DNA from: Telmatobacter sp. DSM 110680
Lineage (GTDB): Bacteria; Acidobacteriota; Terriglobia; Terriglobales; Acidobacteriaceae
DNA: 64,000 nucleotides
NCBI RefSeq assembly: GCF_039994875.1
Contig: NZ_CP121196.1
Location: 496,001 to 560,000 of the forward strand
Reading direction: 5' to 3'
A model generated the notes under the pieces. It saw only the letters and a list, made by a program, of their open reading frames with translations, was not told where the DNA came from and did not search any database. The translations under genes were made by a program, and so were the position numbers. Positions 51,511-59,646 of the stretch are shown piece after piece. Within the stretch, counting starts at the first letter, position 1; every line of letters begins with the position of its first letter.

Positions 51511-52281
51511 TCAGAATCTGTCGGAGCGCCCCTGGTAGAAGAGCTTGTCGGGCAGATCTCGAGGGGCAGGGTTGGAGTAATTGAGCACGCTGTGTGAGTT
51601 GTGGCGGATTTCGTCGTAGAGCGTCAAGCGGCGGAGGAGCATCTTGCCGGCGGAAGACGCGTACTCGTCAAAGGTGGCGGATTTGATGTGCTTGCCAGAG
51701 GTGAGATAGAACTCCGCTCTCACGGGGCGGGCATCCTCTGTGCGGACCCAGTACAGGATGCGCTGGTAGGTTGCGCCTTTGCGCCTGGCCGTGAGATCGA
51801 GGACATAACAGTTCTCGCTACCAACTTTCTCGTCACGAACGTAAGCGGCCGAGTAATCGACGGCGTAGTTAGTACGGGCTATGTCGCCATTGGATGCGTC
51901 GCCCGAGAGCCGTTCGAGAGGCGTGATGCGTACGGGACGGCTGGTGTCGGGCAGGTAGATCCACATATCGTCGCCGAGCATGAGCAGGTGACGACCTTTA
52001 TCGCGAGGGCTCATAAACTCGACATAGGTTTTGTCGGTCCCCTTTTGCGAGACAAGGTAAAGTGACTCCTCATCGGATTTGCCTGACTCGTAGTTGGTGA
52101 TCTTGACGTTCAGTGAGTAGGCAGGCCAGCCGTTGCGGTACATATCGGAACGCTTGAGCAGGGCCTGGGCATCCGGTGTAGCAGCATGGCCGATTGCAGC
52201 CCAGGCAATGATGAAAGCGATAGTGACAAGCAATAAGAAAGAGCGCAAAGTCAGATCGACTTTAGATATGGATTTAGACAT
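51511..52281 (-). CDS. LolA-like outer-membrane lipoprotein-sorting/carrier protein
   Basis: 256 residues from the ATG at 52281, overlapping the permease stop by eight bases. A signal peptide (TLRSFLLLVTIAFIIAWAAIGHAA) is followed by a LolA-like half-barrel: DAQALLKRSDMYRNGWPAYSL, YVEFMSPRDKGRHLLML, DDMWIYLPDTSRPVRITP, GDASNGDIARTNYAVDYSA (family blocks). This is the TP-0789-type branch, which carries lipids or lipoproteins across the periplasm for an inner-membrane transporter. Next to a LolCE-like permease and an outer-membrane barrel it should be the shuttle of that route. The cargo is not known. Confidence 0.82.
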   Translation of the reverse strand: MSKSISKVDLTLRSFLLLVTIAFIIAWAAIGHAATPDAQALLKRSDMYRNGWPAYSLNVKITNYESGKSDEESLYLVSQKGTDKTYVEFMSPRDKGRHLLMLGDDMWIYLPDTSRPVRITPLERLSGDASNGDIARTNYAVDYSAAYVRDEKVGSENCYVLDLTARRKGATYQRILYWVRTEDARPVRAEFYLTSGKHIKSATFDEYASSAGKMLLRRLTLYDEIRHNSHSVLNYSNPAPRDLPDKLFYQGRSDRF

Positions 52282-53509
52282 GTGCGAGTGCCTCAGCAAT
52301 TTGCAGGCGCGATGCGCGGATCGCGGGAAGGATGGATGCAAGCGCCAGTGAGATAACGACCATGATGGAAGATCCGATCATCAATGCAGGAACGTGCAGC
52401 ACGCGGAACGGAATGTTGATGGTGTATCCGGGAGGCGGCGGCATGTGCAGGCCGGAGATGTTCAGGAGCCAGCCGAGGAGGTTGCCGCTGGCGACTCCGA
52501 GGGCAGCCCCAAGAACGCCGAGGACCGTGGCCTCGAGCATGAAAAGTGCGACGATCCACGACCTGGGTGTGCCCATCGCAAGCATGGTGCCAATTTCGCG
52601 AATGCGTTCAAGCATCGCCATAAGAAGCGTATTAATGCTGGCCATAAGCACCATGAGAAAAACGATCAGTCCCATGAACAGGAAAATTCCGTTGAACATG
52701 GTGTGTACCTGGTTGTAGTAGGTGGCCAGATCGATCCACTTCTTCAACGTCATTTCCTGCTGCAGGCCGTGGAGGCGCGGAGCGAGTTCCTTATAGACGA
52801 CGTCCGTGTTGTCTGTGGAATCGAGGCCGACGACCAGGTTCGTAACACGATCACTTTGCAGCAGGCGCTGAGCAGCGGGCAGCGTAATGCGGAGAAAGCG
52901 AGCATCCATTTCCGCGATTCCGGTTTTGACGATGCCGACGATTTGGACATCGACCCCGTTGAGTGCTCCGTCTGAGGTCATGGCAAGCAAGGTCAATCCA
53001 TCGCCCACCTTCACGTTCATGGATTTGGCAAGCCCGGCACCGATGAGCGCTTCAACATCACCGTTGGACTTTGATGAAAGATTTCTCCCGGTGCCCGAAG
53101 CCAGTTGAGTTGAGAAACCGAGGCTGCTTTCCGCGTCTGGATCGACAGCACTACCCATAAATCCAGCAGCTTTGATTCCGTTAGAAACCATGCCGTAGAA
53201 CTCGATGCGGGGTGCCACGCCGCGCACATGCGGAGCTGAATTCACGGTGGAAGCCACCTGGCGCCAGTTTTCGATCCCGGTGTCGAGAACGCGGACTTCG
53301 TCGCGCTTGTAGTGGTCGGTCGTGAAGATCTGCAGGTGACCCAGTCCGGCGCGTATGGTGTCTTCGCGAAGACCGCGGGTCATGAACGCGAAATATCCGC
53401 CGGCCAGAAGGAGCCCGGCAACGCCACCACCGACCATGAGCAGAGTCATGAGCGTTCTGCGGCGATTGCGAAATACATTACGAAACGCTAGCAGCAAGAA
53501 TTTGCTCAC
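52274..53509 (-). CDS. Lol/MacB-like ABC transporter permease (FtsX family)
   Basis: 411 residues. The GTG at 53509 has AGGAG six bases upstream and lies 32 bases inside the end of the ATPase gene; the frame to 53560 has no such site. One helix near the start (LMTLLMVGGGVAGLLLAGGYF) precedes a large MacB-type periplasmic domain (about 40-270; RAGLGHLQIF, GVAPRIEFYGMVSNG). Three C-terminal helices follow (FLFMGLIVFLMVLMASINTLLM, LGVLGAALGVASGNLLGWLL, LMIGSSIMVVISLALASILPA). MLERIREIGTMLAMGT is the coupling motif contacting the ATPase. It works with the ATPase encoded upstream to extract lipid or lipoprotein cargo from the inner membrane and hand it to the LolA-like carrier. Confidence 0.88.
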   Translation of the reverse strand: MSKFLLLAFRNVFRNRRRTLMTLLMVGGGVAGLLLAGGYFAFMTRGLREDTIRAGLGHLQIFTTDHYKRDEVRVLDTGIENWRQVASTVNSAPHVRGVAPRIEFYGMVSNGIKAAGFMGSAVDPDAESSLGFSTQLASGTGRNLSSKSNGDVEALIGAGLAKSMNVKVGDGLTLLAMTSDGALNGVDVQIVGIVKTGIAEMDARFLRITLPAAQRLLQSDRVTNLVVGLDSTDNTDVVYKELAPRLHGLQQEMTLKKWIDLATYYNQVHTMFNGIFLFMGLIVFLMVLMASINTLLMAMLERIREIGTMLAMGTPRSWIVALFMLEATVLGVLGAALGVASGNLLGWLLNISGLHMPPPPGYTINIPFRVLHVPALMIGSSIMVVISLALASILPAIRASRLQIAEALAHV

Positions 53510-54224
53510 GGGTGGCTCCTTCAAAACGTTCAGAGTGGGTATCGCTGATGATGCATCCATCGGTGAGTCGTACGATGCGGGGGGTGTGCTCGAGCAGGCG
53601 CTGATCGTGGGTAGAGAAGACGAAGGTGAGACCGAGCGTGTGATTCAAGTCGCGCATCAGGTCGATAAGTTGCGTGGCGTTGCGGGTATCAAGGTTGGCG
53701 GTAGGTTCGTCGGCCAGCACCAGCGAGGGTCGATGGACGATAGCGCGTGCGACGGCTACCCGCTGACGCTCGCCGCCAGAGAGCAGGTCGGGGCGCTGGT
53801 GGGCGCGACCCGAAAGGCCGACGTTGGCGAGAGCTTCCGCAACACGCTTTTGACGTTCATTGGTTCTCACGCCTTGGATCAACAACGGGTACTCGACATT
53901 TTCACTGGCGGTAAAGACGGGGATGAGGTTAAAGGTCTGAAAGACAAAGCCGATCTTCTCCCGGCGGAGGAGCGAGGTCTCGGATGGGCTGAGCCGCGAA
54001 GTATCAGTGGCGTCGATAAGGATGCGACCGCTGGTCGGTTTGTCGATGCAGCCGATCAGGTTGAGCAGCGTCGATTTACCGCTTCCACTGGGGCCGGAAA
54101 TGGCTAGGAATTCTCCAGCGTCGATGCGGAAGGTGACGTTGCTGAGAGCAGTAACCGCGTTGTGGTCTAGCGGAAATTTCCGGGTAACTTGTTCAACGCT
54201 GACAAGTGGGTCGCTTGGAGCCAT
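53478..54224 (-). CDS. LolD/MacB-like ABC transporter ATP-binding protein
   Basis: 248 residues and first gene of the minus-strand operon. Walker A GPSGSGKSTLL, Q-loop in GFVFQTFNLIPVFTASENV, signature LLSGGERQRVAVARAI, Walker B LVLADEPTANLD and the switch His in FSTHDQRLL are all intact. The sequence belongs to the LolD/MacB/FtsE group that drives mechanotransmission-type exporters. AAGGAAG lies about ten bases before the ATG. An 11-base direct repeat at 54305-54335 lies about 80 bases upstream and may be the site of the operon's own LytTR regulator. Confidence 0.93.
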   Translation of the reverse strand: MAPSDPLVSVEQVTRKFPLDHNAVTALSNVTFRIDAGEFLAISGPSGSGKSTLLNLIGCIDKPTSGRILIDATDTSRLSPSETSLLRREKIGFVFQTFNLIPVFTASENVEYPLLIQGVRTNERQKRVAEALANVGLSGRAHQRPDLLSGGERQRVAVARAIVHRPSLVLADEPTANLDTRNATQLIDLMRDLNHTLGLTFVFSTHDQRLLEHTPRIVRLTDGCIISDTHSERFEGATREQILAASVS

Positions 54225-54304
54225 CGGCTGTTACTTCCTTTCCACAGCGTCAATATGCGCTTGTGAGGAAGATAGCTGTCGTTTTGGCGGATTGCGCGGC
54301 GATT

Positions 54305-54335
54305 CGGATGAAAGGCAGAAACGGCGGATGAAAGG
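54305..54335 (-). promoter_or_regulatory. Direct repeat upstream of the ABC-LolA-LytTR operon (possible LytTR operator)
   Basis: On the minus strand CCTTTCATCCG occurs twice, at 54335-54325 and 54315-54305, separated by nine bases. The 20-base period is two helical turns. LytTR regulators bind pairs of direct repeats spaced about two turns apart, and the operon reading away from this site ends with a LytTR regulator. The rest of the gap 54225-54696 shows no gene. Confidence 0.5.
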
Positions 54336-54696
54336 TGAGCGGAAAGAGATGAGTGGGCGGAAGAAAGCCCGTCCCAATCTCGGAAACCGCGAACGGAAGC
54401 CGCCTTGACTTCGGCGAGTTGTCAAGTCCGTGATTCCGCATGGCGCTGTCAGGAATCTCTCTCAAGTGGATGTGCCGTGCGGTTCACCTTGGCGTGATGC
54501 CCTGAAGAATAATCGAAAATGGGCAGATCTGGTGGCATCGATGTCGTCTAAATCACCCCATTCTGCTGCTCCGCGCTAACAGATCGCTCACAGCTGACGA
54601 TATGAAGAGTGGAGGCTATGCGACTTTGTGGCGCTGGCGCTTCTTCGCAATCTGTTATACGTGGCATCTCCTTCACAGCTGAGGCTGCATTGACCC

Positions 54697-56445
54697 ATGC
54701 ATTCCGCTGCAAACGCATATTGCCGAGCGAGCCCCCACGACGCCCGCGCCCGAATTGACCACGCTTGCGAGTTGCTCGATGCGGCGCTAGCAATCACCCG
54801 CGATGACATCCGCACCATAGCCACGCAGTTTGAAGCGCTGGCTCAACATATCCAAAGTCTTCTTGACTTGACTTCAGGAATCGTCGACTGTGTGCGGCAG
54901 GATTGGGTGCAATCCACAGTGCCTATGGCGCGCGCACTCGCATCGTCCGCACGGCGATTCATCGCGGAGCGCATCGACTCGCTTGCAGTCATCAATGATG
55001 CGTCTACCAATGAAACCGGGATGCTTGAAAACCTCTTTTCTCTCTCCGCCGAGCAGCGCTCCATCGCCCGTGAAGGAAAGACGCTCGGAGTTTTGGCTAG
55101 CATCGAAGTCGCCCGGCTGGCAGGGACAGGAAAACGATTCGAATACATGGCGCGTGAGTTGGATCAATTCTCCGCAATGGTTTTATCAGGCGTTGCGGAA
55201 GTGCAGAGCCAAGCTGGTCGGCGCCGCGAAACCCTCATCGAGCGCCGCCGCAAACTTGCCCTCGCCCTCCAGCACAGAACTGCGTACTTCAATAGCATCG
55301 ATGCAGAGTTGAGTGCAGCAATTGTCACGATGGAGGCCGCACTCCTGGACTTTGCTCGCATTCCTGCGGATTTTCAGAGATGTGTGGCACTCGTTGCCGC
55401 AAACATCTCCCAGATCGTCGAGGCCGTGCAAGTGCAGGACATTACCCGTCAGCAGACCGAGCACGTGCGGGAAGTACTGAGCAGAGCTGCCGATGGATTA
55501 GAAAGTTGCGACCAGCAGGAAGACCCCCACTCGGCGCGGCGGAACGCAATTCTGAAGGTGCAGGTATTCCAAATGAAGAGCGCATCTGCCAGCACCAGAG
55601 AATGGATCGATGAAGTAAACCAATGCCTGGAAAGCATTTTGCGCATAGGGTCCTCCGAGGTATTAGCCATCGGCACACGGATTCTCGAACAGGAACGCGG
55701 ATTGTCGCTGCAGCTTTCACGCATCGAACGCCTCGAACAGGAGTGCGCAGCCGACGATGTCGAAATTGAGGTTGGACTAGCAGGAATAGGAGAGCTGATG
55801 CGCATCACAAAAACTCACCTTGCGCGCTCTCGGCTTTCCCGTGATCGCATGCAGCTATTGAACTTCAACTCCATGATCGAGGCACGCCATCTCGGTAGCC
55901 AGGCCACAGCTGTGCTTGAAATCACCCGTAACATTGGCCGTATCTCTACCAGCTGGTCTGCATTAACCGATCGCTCCGGCGATACTCTCGATGCCATGCT
56001 CAGGTCCTCGGCCCACGCCGAAGAAGTGCATCGGACCAAGACCTCGCTCAGTCTGGAAAATCTTAGAATTGCGCGGCATGAGACCAAAGCGGGCCTTGCT
56101 GCGCTCTCCACGGCTGCTGCTACTGCGGGTGGCAACGGCGGCAAAGTTAAAGCGGCCATAACTGCAATGCAGGGTACGAGTACAATCCTCGGCCGCGCCG
56201 TTGGACGTCTCGTAAACTCAATCGCCCTCATGGAGGACGCGCAGAATGAGATCCAAGATGTCGACCGGGCAATGTTATCGAGTGTGGCGCAGCTCACACG
56301 GGACGATCGGCTGCGGGTTGAAGTTGAATGCGGGACTCCATATACCAGCGAATTAGAACGCCGTGTCTTGCGTGCGGCACTCGATGGGGAACAAATGCCC
56401 GTGCCCGGCGCTGCGGTGAGAGGAAACGATGTTGAATTGTTTTGA
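54697..56445 (+). CDS. Soluble methyl-accepting-receptor-like helical protein of the chemotaxis operon
   Basis: 582 residues, nearly all alpha-helical, with no membrane segment or signal peptide. Two halves carry similar motifs: AVQVQDITRQQTEHVREVL (about 248-266) and the later LLNFNSMIEARHLGSQATAVLEITRNIGRIS (about 385-415). The latter looks like a drifted form of the receptor hairpin that contacts CheA/CheW, where normal receptors have [11 protein letters not shown]. It ends in a short acidic tail. It is the first gene of the chemotaxis cluster, 54 bases before cheY. It could be a cytoplasmic receptor, a coupling protein or a phosphatase-like helix bundle in place of the missing CheZ. No sensory domain was recognised. 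Confidence 0.68.
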   Translation: MHSAANAYCRASPHDARARIDHACELLDAALAITRDDIRTIATQFEALAQHIQSLLDLTSGIVDCVRQDWVQSTVPMARALASSARRFIAERIDSLAVINDASTNETGMLENLFSLSAEQRSIAREGKTLGVLASIEVARLAGTGKRFEYMARELDQFSAMVLSGVAEVQSQAGRRRETLIERRRKLALALQHRTAYFNSIDAELSAAIVTMEAALLDFARIPADFQRCVALVAANISQIVEAVQVQDITRQQTEHVREVLSRAADGLESCDQQEDPHSARRNAILKVQVFQMKSASASTREWIDEVNQCLESILRIGSSEVLAIGTRILEQERGLSLQLSRIERLEQECAADDVEIEVGLAGIGELMRITKTHLARSRLSRDRMQLLNFNSMIEARHLGSQATAVLEITRNIGRISTSWSALTDRSGDTLDAMLRSSAHAEEVHRTKTSLSLENLRIARHETKAGLAALSTAAATAGGNGGKVKAAITAMQGTSTILGRAVGRLVNSIALMEDAQNEIQDVDRAMLSSVAQLTRDDRLRVEVECGTPYTSELERRVLRAALDGEQMPVPGAAVRGNDVELF

Positions 56446-56499
56446 CTCAGCGCCGTCTGGACATCGACTCGATGGGGTGTAGAAAAGGAGAATCGATCG

Positions 56500-56862
56500 A
56501 TGAAAAACATCTTGAGCGTCGATGACTCGGCCAGTGTGAGGCAGATGGTTTCGTTTACCCTGCGCAAAGCCGGGTACGAAGTTTGCGAGGCGTGCGATGG
56601 ACGCGATGCGCTTGCCAAAGCAGGTCATTCAAGATTCGACATGATCATCACCGACTTGAATATGCCCAATGTCGATGGCATCCAGATGATCAGCGCGGTC
56701 CGCAAACTCCAAGGATATGCATTCACTCCCATTCTCATGTTGACCACTGAGTCCCATCCCGAAAAAAAGGACGCGGGCCGCAAGGCTGGAGCAACCGGAT
56801 GGATCGTCAAGCCGTTCAACGGCGATCAACTTCTAGCGGTCGTACAGAAACTGGTGCGCTAG
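56500..56862 (+). CDS. cheY: Chemotaxis response regulator CheY
   Basis: 120 residues, a single receiver domain. The pocket Asp8/Asp9 (SVDDSASVRQMV), phospho-acceptor Asp52 (IITDLNMPNVDG), Thr82 (LMLTTESHPEKK) and Lys104 (WIVKPFNGDQL) are all present and the TESHPEKKDAGRKAGATGW block is typical of CheY from soil bacteria. AAAAGGAGA precedes the ATG. Phosphorylated by CheA, it should control flagellar or type IV pilus output. The 277 bases before the STAS gene contain only a 72-codon frame with no recognisable content. Confidence 0.94.
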   Translation: MKNILSVDDSASVRQMVSFTLRKAGYEVCEACDGRDALAKAGHSRFDMIITDLNMPNVDGIQMISAVRKLQGYAFTPILMLTTESHPEKKDAGRKAGATGWIVKPFNGDQLLAVVQKLVR

Positions 56863-57139
56863 GCCAGCAAACCGCAAGTGAGCAAAGTCAACACCAGCTG
56901 CGCTGATCATCCATGCTGTGCATCGACCATCTTGATGAGATTTATCTTCCAGCTTCTCTGGATCTTTCCCGAATCGAACTTGGACTGTTCCTAGATCGGC
57001 CACGGCTGTTTCTTAGAGAAATCAAACCAGATGCAGTCCGCTTTTGGCTGCTCCTTTGCACGCTTGGTGCCGATGTAGCAGGTGTAACGCATTCTGTCTT
57101 CCACGTCTCGCCTCCACGGCGTGCCAACTGAGGAGACAA

Positions 57140-57502
57140 GTGCTTGAATCGGAATCCAGCATGGCAATTAGCTCGAAATCGGTGGGTGGCGTGCGGTTCA
57201 TCCTGCTCGCAGATGACGTCGACATCGCACAGGCAGCGGAACTGAAACAAGTCATCAACGAAGCAATCAAGTCAGGATCACGCGTTTCAATTCAAGTTTC
57301 CGGTGCTACCGGCATCGGCGTCACCGCAGCACAGCTGTTGTGGGCCGCCATTTCGTCCCCGGGCACCGAAATCGTGGTTGAAGGTCCATGGAGCGCACAA
57401 GTTGAGGAGTCGTTCTCAGCGAGTGGACTCAGACCGCTTCTGCAGGCAATCGTGCAGAGTTCAGTCGAGGAAGGGGCCAATGTCCTCGCCAGCCGCCAAT
57501 AA
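57140..57502 (+). CDS. STAS-domain protein of the chemotaxis operon
   Basis: 120 residues from the GTG at 57140, with AGGAG four bases upstream; an ATG at 57161 is possible and the longer frame to 57044 is not supported. The fold reads as a STAS/anti-sigma-antagonist-like domain: VRFILLADDVDIAQAAELKQVINEAI (a DIAQA-type first helix), VSIQVSGATGIGVTAAQLLWAA, TEIVVEGPWSAQVEESFSASGL (family blocks). The phosphorylatable Ser/Thr-Ser of classic STAS antagonists is replaced around VSGATGIG, so regulation by phosphorylation is uncertain. Its stop overlaps the cheA start by 23 bases. Confidence 0.75.
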   Translation: MLESESSMAISSKSVGGVRFILLADDVDIAQAAELKQVINEAIKSGSRVSIQVSGATGIGVTAAQLLWAAISSPGTEIVVEGPWSAQVEESFSASGLRPLLQAIVQSSVEEGANVLASRQ

Positions 57503-59537
57503 TCAGTTTCGCCAGGCTTTCCGCGAAGAAGCACACGAGATCCTTATCGACCTCGAGACCGCGCTGCTCGAACTAAACGAGAAGCGCGAGGATACGGAGC
57601 TCGTGAGTCGGGCATTCCGCGCTCTGCACACCATCAAAGGGTCGGGAGCCATGTTTGGCTTCGATGCGCTCGCCGCCTTTACCCATAGCCTGGAAAATGC
57701 GTTCGATGAGGTCCGCAGCGGGCGGCTTGCGGTCACGGCTGATTTAGTTGATCTGACTCTGAGTGCCCTCGATCACATGCGCGATCTTCTTCAAGATATT
57801 CCACTCAACAACAGCATCGACCGCGACAGTTTGCTCACACGGTTGCGTTCCATGATCGCCACTCGGCAACAGGGACCAGGAGAGAGAAATGCATCGGGAG
57901 GTTTGGCCGTTGACCATCTGCCGGACCCCGCCAGTTCCCGGGTGTGGACGATCCACTTCGCTCCCGGCCCCCAGCTGATGCGCGCCGGCAGCGATCCACT
58001 TCTGCTCATTCGTGAACTCGGTAGCTTGGGCGAGCTCCTGTCAACGGCCAACATGGCATCCATACCGCCTCTCGCAGAGCTCGATCCTGAGCGCTGTTAC
58101 ATCACATGGGATTTTGTATTGCGGACATCCGTAGGCCTCGATGCAATTCGTGACGTTTTCATCTTTGTTGAAGACTGTTGCGAATTGTCCATCGAGCCGC
58201 AAGAGCCGCCAACTGAGAATGAGGGGTACCTAATCGCCGGCAGACTCGAAGACAAGCGGGAATCTCGCGGTGGCCGACGTCATTACGATTCACCTGACAG
58301 CTCTAGCAGCATCCGCGTAGCGGCAGCCAAGCTGGATGAGTTTGTGAATCTCGTCGGTGAACTGGTTACCGTGCAGGCCCGCCTCAGTGAGCTTGCCGTG
58401 CGCCGTGACGATCCCGACGTAAGCGCGGTTGCAGAAGAGGTTGACCGCCTCGCATCGGCTCTGCGGGAGACTTCGATGAATGTGCGCATGATGCCGATCC
58501 GTGGCACCTTCGAGAGATTTCGTCGCCTGGTACACGACCTGGCGCGCGATCTAGATAAGGACGTCGAACTGAGCATCGAAGGAGCCGACACTGAGCTCGA
58601 TAAATCAGTTATCCATCAGCTCGGCGATCCCTTAATGCATTTGATTCGCAACAGCATGGACCATGGTATCGGGACGCCGGAGGACCGCGTGGCACACGGC
58701 AAGCCCGCGCGCGCCACGATTCATCTTGCGGCCCGCTACTCCGGCGCCAGCGTACTCATTAGCGTCTGCGACGATGGCCGGGGAATTGATGTCGACGCGG
58801 TGCGAGCACGCGCCATCGAGCGGGGACTGATCAAACCCGATGCACAACCGAGTGACTCCGAGATTCACGCGCTGCTCTTTCAGCCCGGATTCTCGACCGC
58901 GCAAGAAGTCACCGACATTTCGGGCCGCGGCGTAGGCATGGACGTGGTGCGCCGCAACGTCGACAAGCTCAGAGGAAGTATCGATGTTGCCAGCAAATCC
59001 GGACAAGGCACCACCGTGACCTTACGCTTGCCTCTGACATTGGCCATCATTGATGGGCTGCTGGTGACCGTAGGCGACGCTTATTTTGTCCTGCCTCTCG
59101 CCGACACACTGGAATGCGTTGAGCTGTCGCGATCTGAGATCGATAACTCCAATGGCAAGCAGCTTGTCAATGTACGCGGTCAGTTCGTGCCCTACATCCG
59201 TTTGCGCGACCACTTCAACATCACTAACGCTCTGCCTGATTTCGAGCAGGTGATGCTGGTAGATACAGAAGATGGTTATTGCGGACTCGTGTTCGATCGC
59301 GTGCTGGGCAATTGTCAGACCATGATCAAATCGCTGGGCCGCCTCTACCAGCATGTGCAAGCGGTTTCCGGCGCCACCATTCTGGGCAACGGAAAAGTGG
59401 CTCTCATCCTCGATCCCCACCGACTCGTGCAGGAATGCGTTCGCGCGGTTGGGCTGCGTGTGCGTGGACATCCGCGCCTGTCGGGATCGGTCGGCGGTGC
59501 GTTGTCCGGCCCATGGAATCAGTCCCCACCGATATGA
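57480..59537 (+). CDS. cheA: Chemotaxis histidine kinase CheA
   Basis: 685 residues from the ATG at 57480 (GAGGAAGG upstream). P1 Hpt domain 8-110 with phospho-acceptor His50 in FRALHTIKGSGAMFGF. A weak P2-like region follows (about 150-240). Dimerisation domain P3 is around 280-345 (SIRVAAAKLDEFVNLVGELV). Kinase domain P4 is about 345-520 with DPLMHLIRNSMDHGI, CDDGRGID, FSTAQEVTDISGRGVGMDVV and GQGTTVTLRLP. CheW-like P5 follows to about 660. It phosphorylates CheY and CheB in response to receptors. It lacks a C-terminal receiver. Translationally coupled to the STAS gene. Confidence 0.95.
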   Translation: MSSPAANNQFRQAFREEAHEILIDLETALLELNEKREDTELVSRAFRALHTIKGSGAMFGFDALAAFTHSLENAFDEVRSGRLAVTADLVDLTLSALDHMRDLLQDIPLNNSIDRDSLLTRLRSMIATRQQGPGERNASGGLAVDHLPDPASSRVWTIHFAPGPQLMRAGSDPLLLIRELGSLGELLSTANMASIPPLAELDPERCYITWDFVLRTSVGLDAIRDVFIFVEDCCELSIEPQEPPTENEGYLIAGRLEDKRESRGGRRHYDSPDSSSSIRVAAAKLDEFVNLVGELVTVQARLSELAVRRDDPDVSAVAEEVDRLASALRETSMNVRMMPIRGTFERFRRLVHDLARDLDKDVELSIEGADTELDKSVIHQLGDPLMHLIRNSMDHGIGTPEDRVAHGKPARATIHLAARYSGASVLISVCDDGRGIDVDAVRARAIERGLIKPDAQPSDSEIHALLFQPGFSTAQEVTDISGRGVGMDVVRRNVDKLRGSIDVASKSGQGTTVTLRLPLTLAIIDGLLVTVGDAYFVLPLADTLECVELSRSEIDNSNGKQLVNVRGQFVPYIRLRDHFNITNALPDFEQVMLVDTEDGYCGLVFDRVLGNCQTMIKSLGRLYQHVQAVSGATILGNGKVALILDPHRLVQECVRAVGLRVRGHPRLSGSVGGALSGPWNQSPPI

Positions 59538-59646
59538 AGTTCGTCGCTGGTCGCATTGAAGTTCAACTCCAAAGAGTTCAAACAAATGAGTGCTCCGGTG
59601 CATGAGTGCACATTCGTCCGGAGCAAAAAAGAAGAGGAAGGATACG

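Noticed and set aside
56913..57131. 72-codon plus-strand frame between cheY and the STAS gene
   Set aside because: No SD and no recognisable sequence; it may only be leader for the STAS gene.
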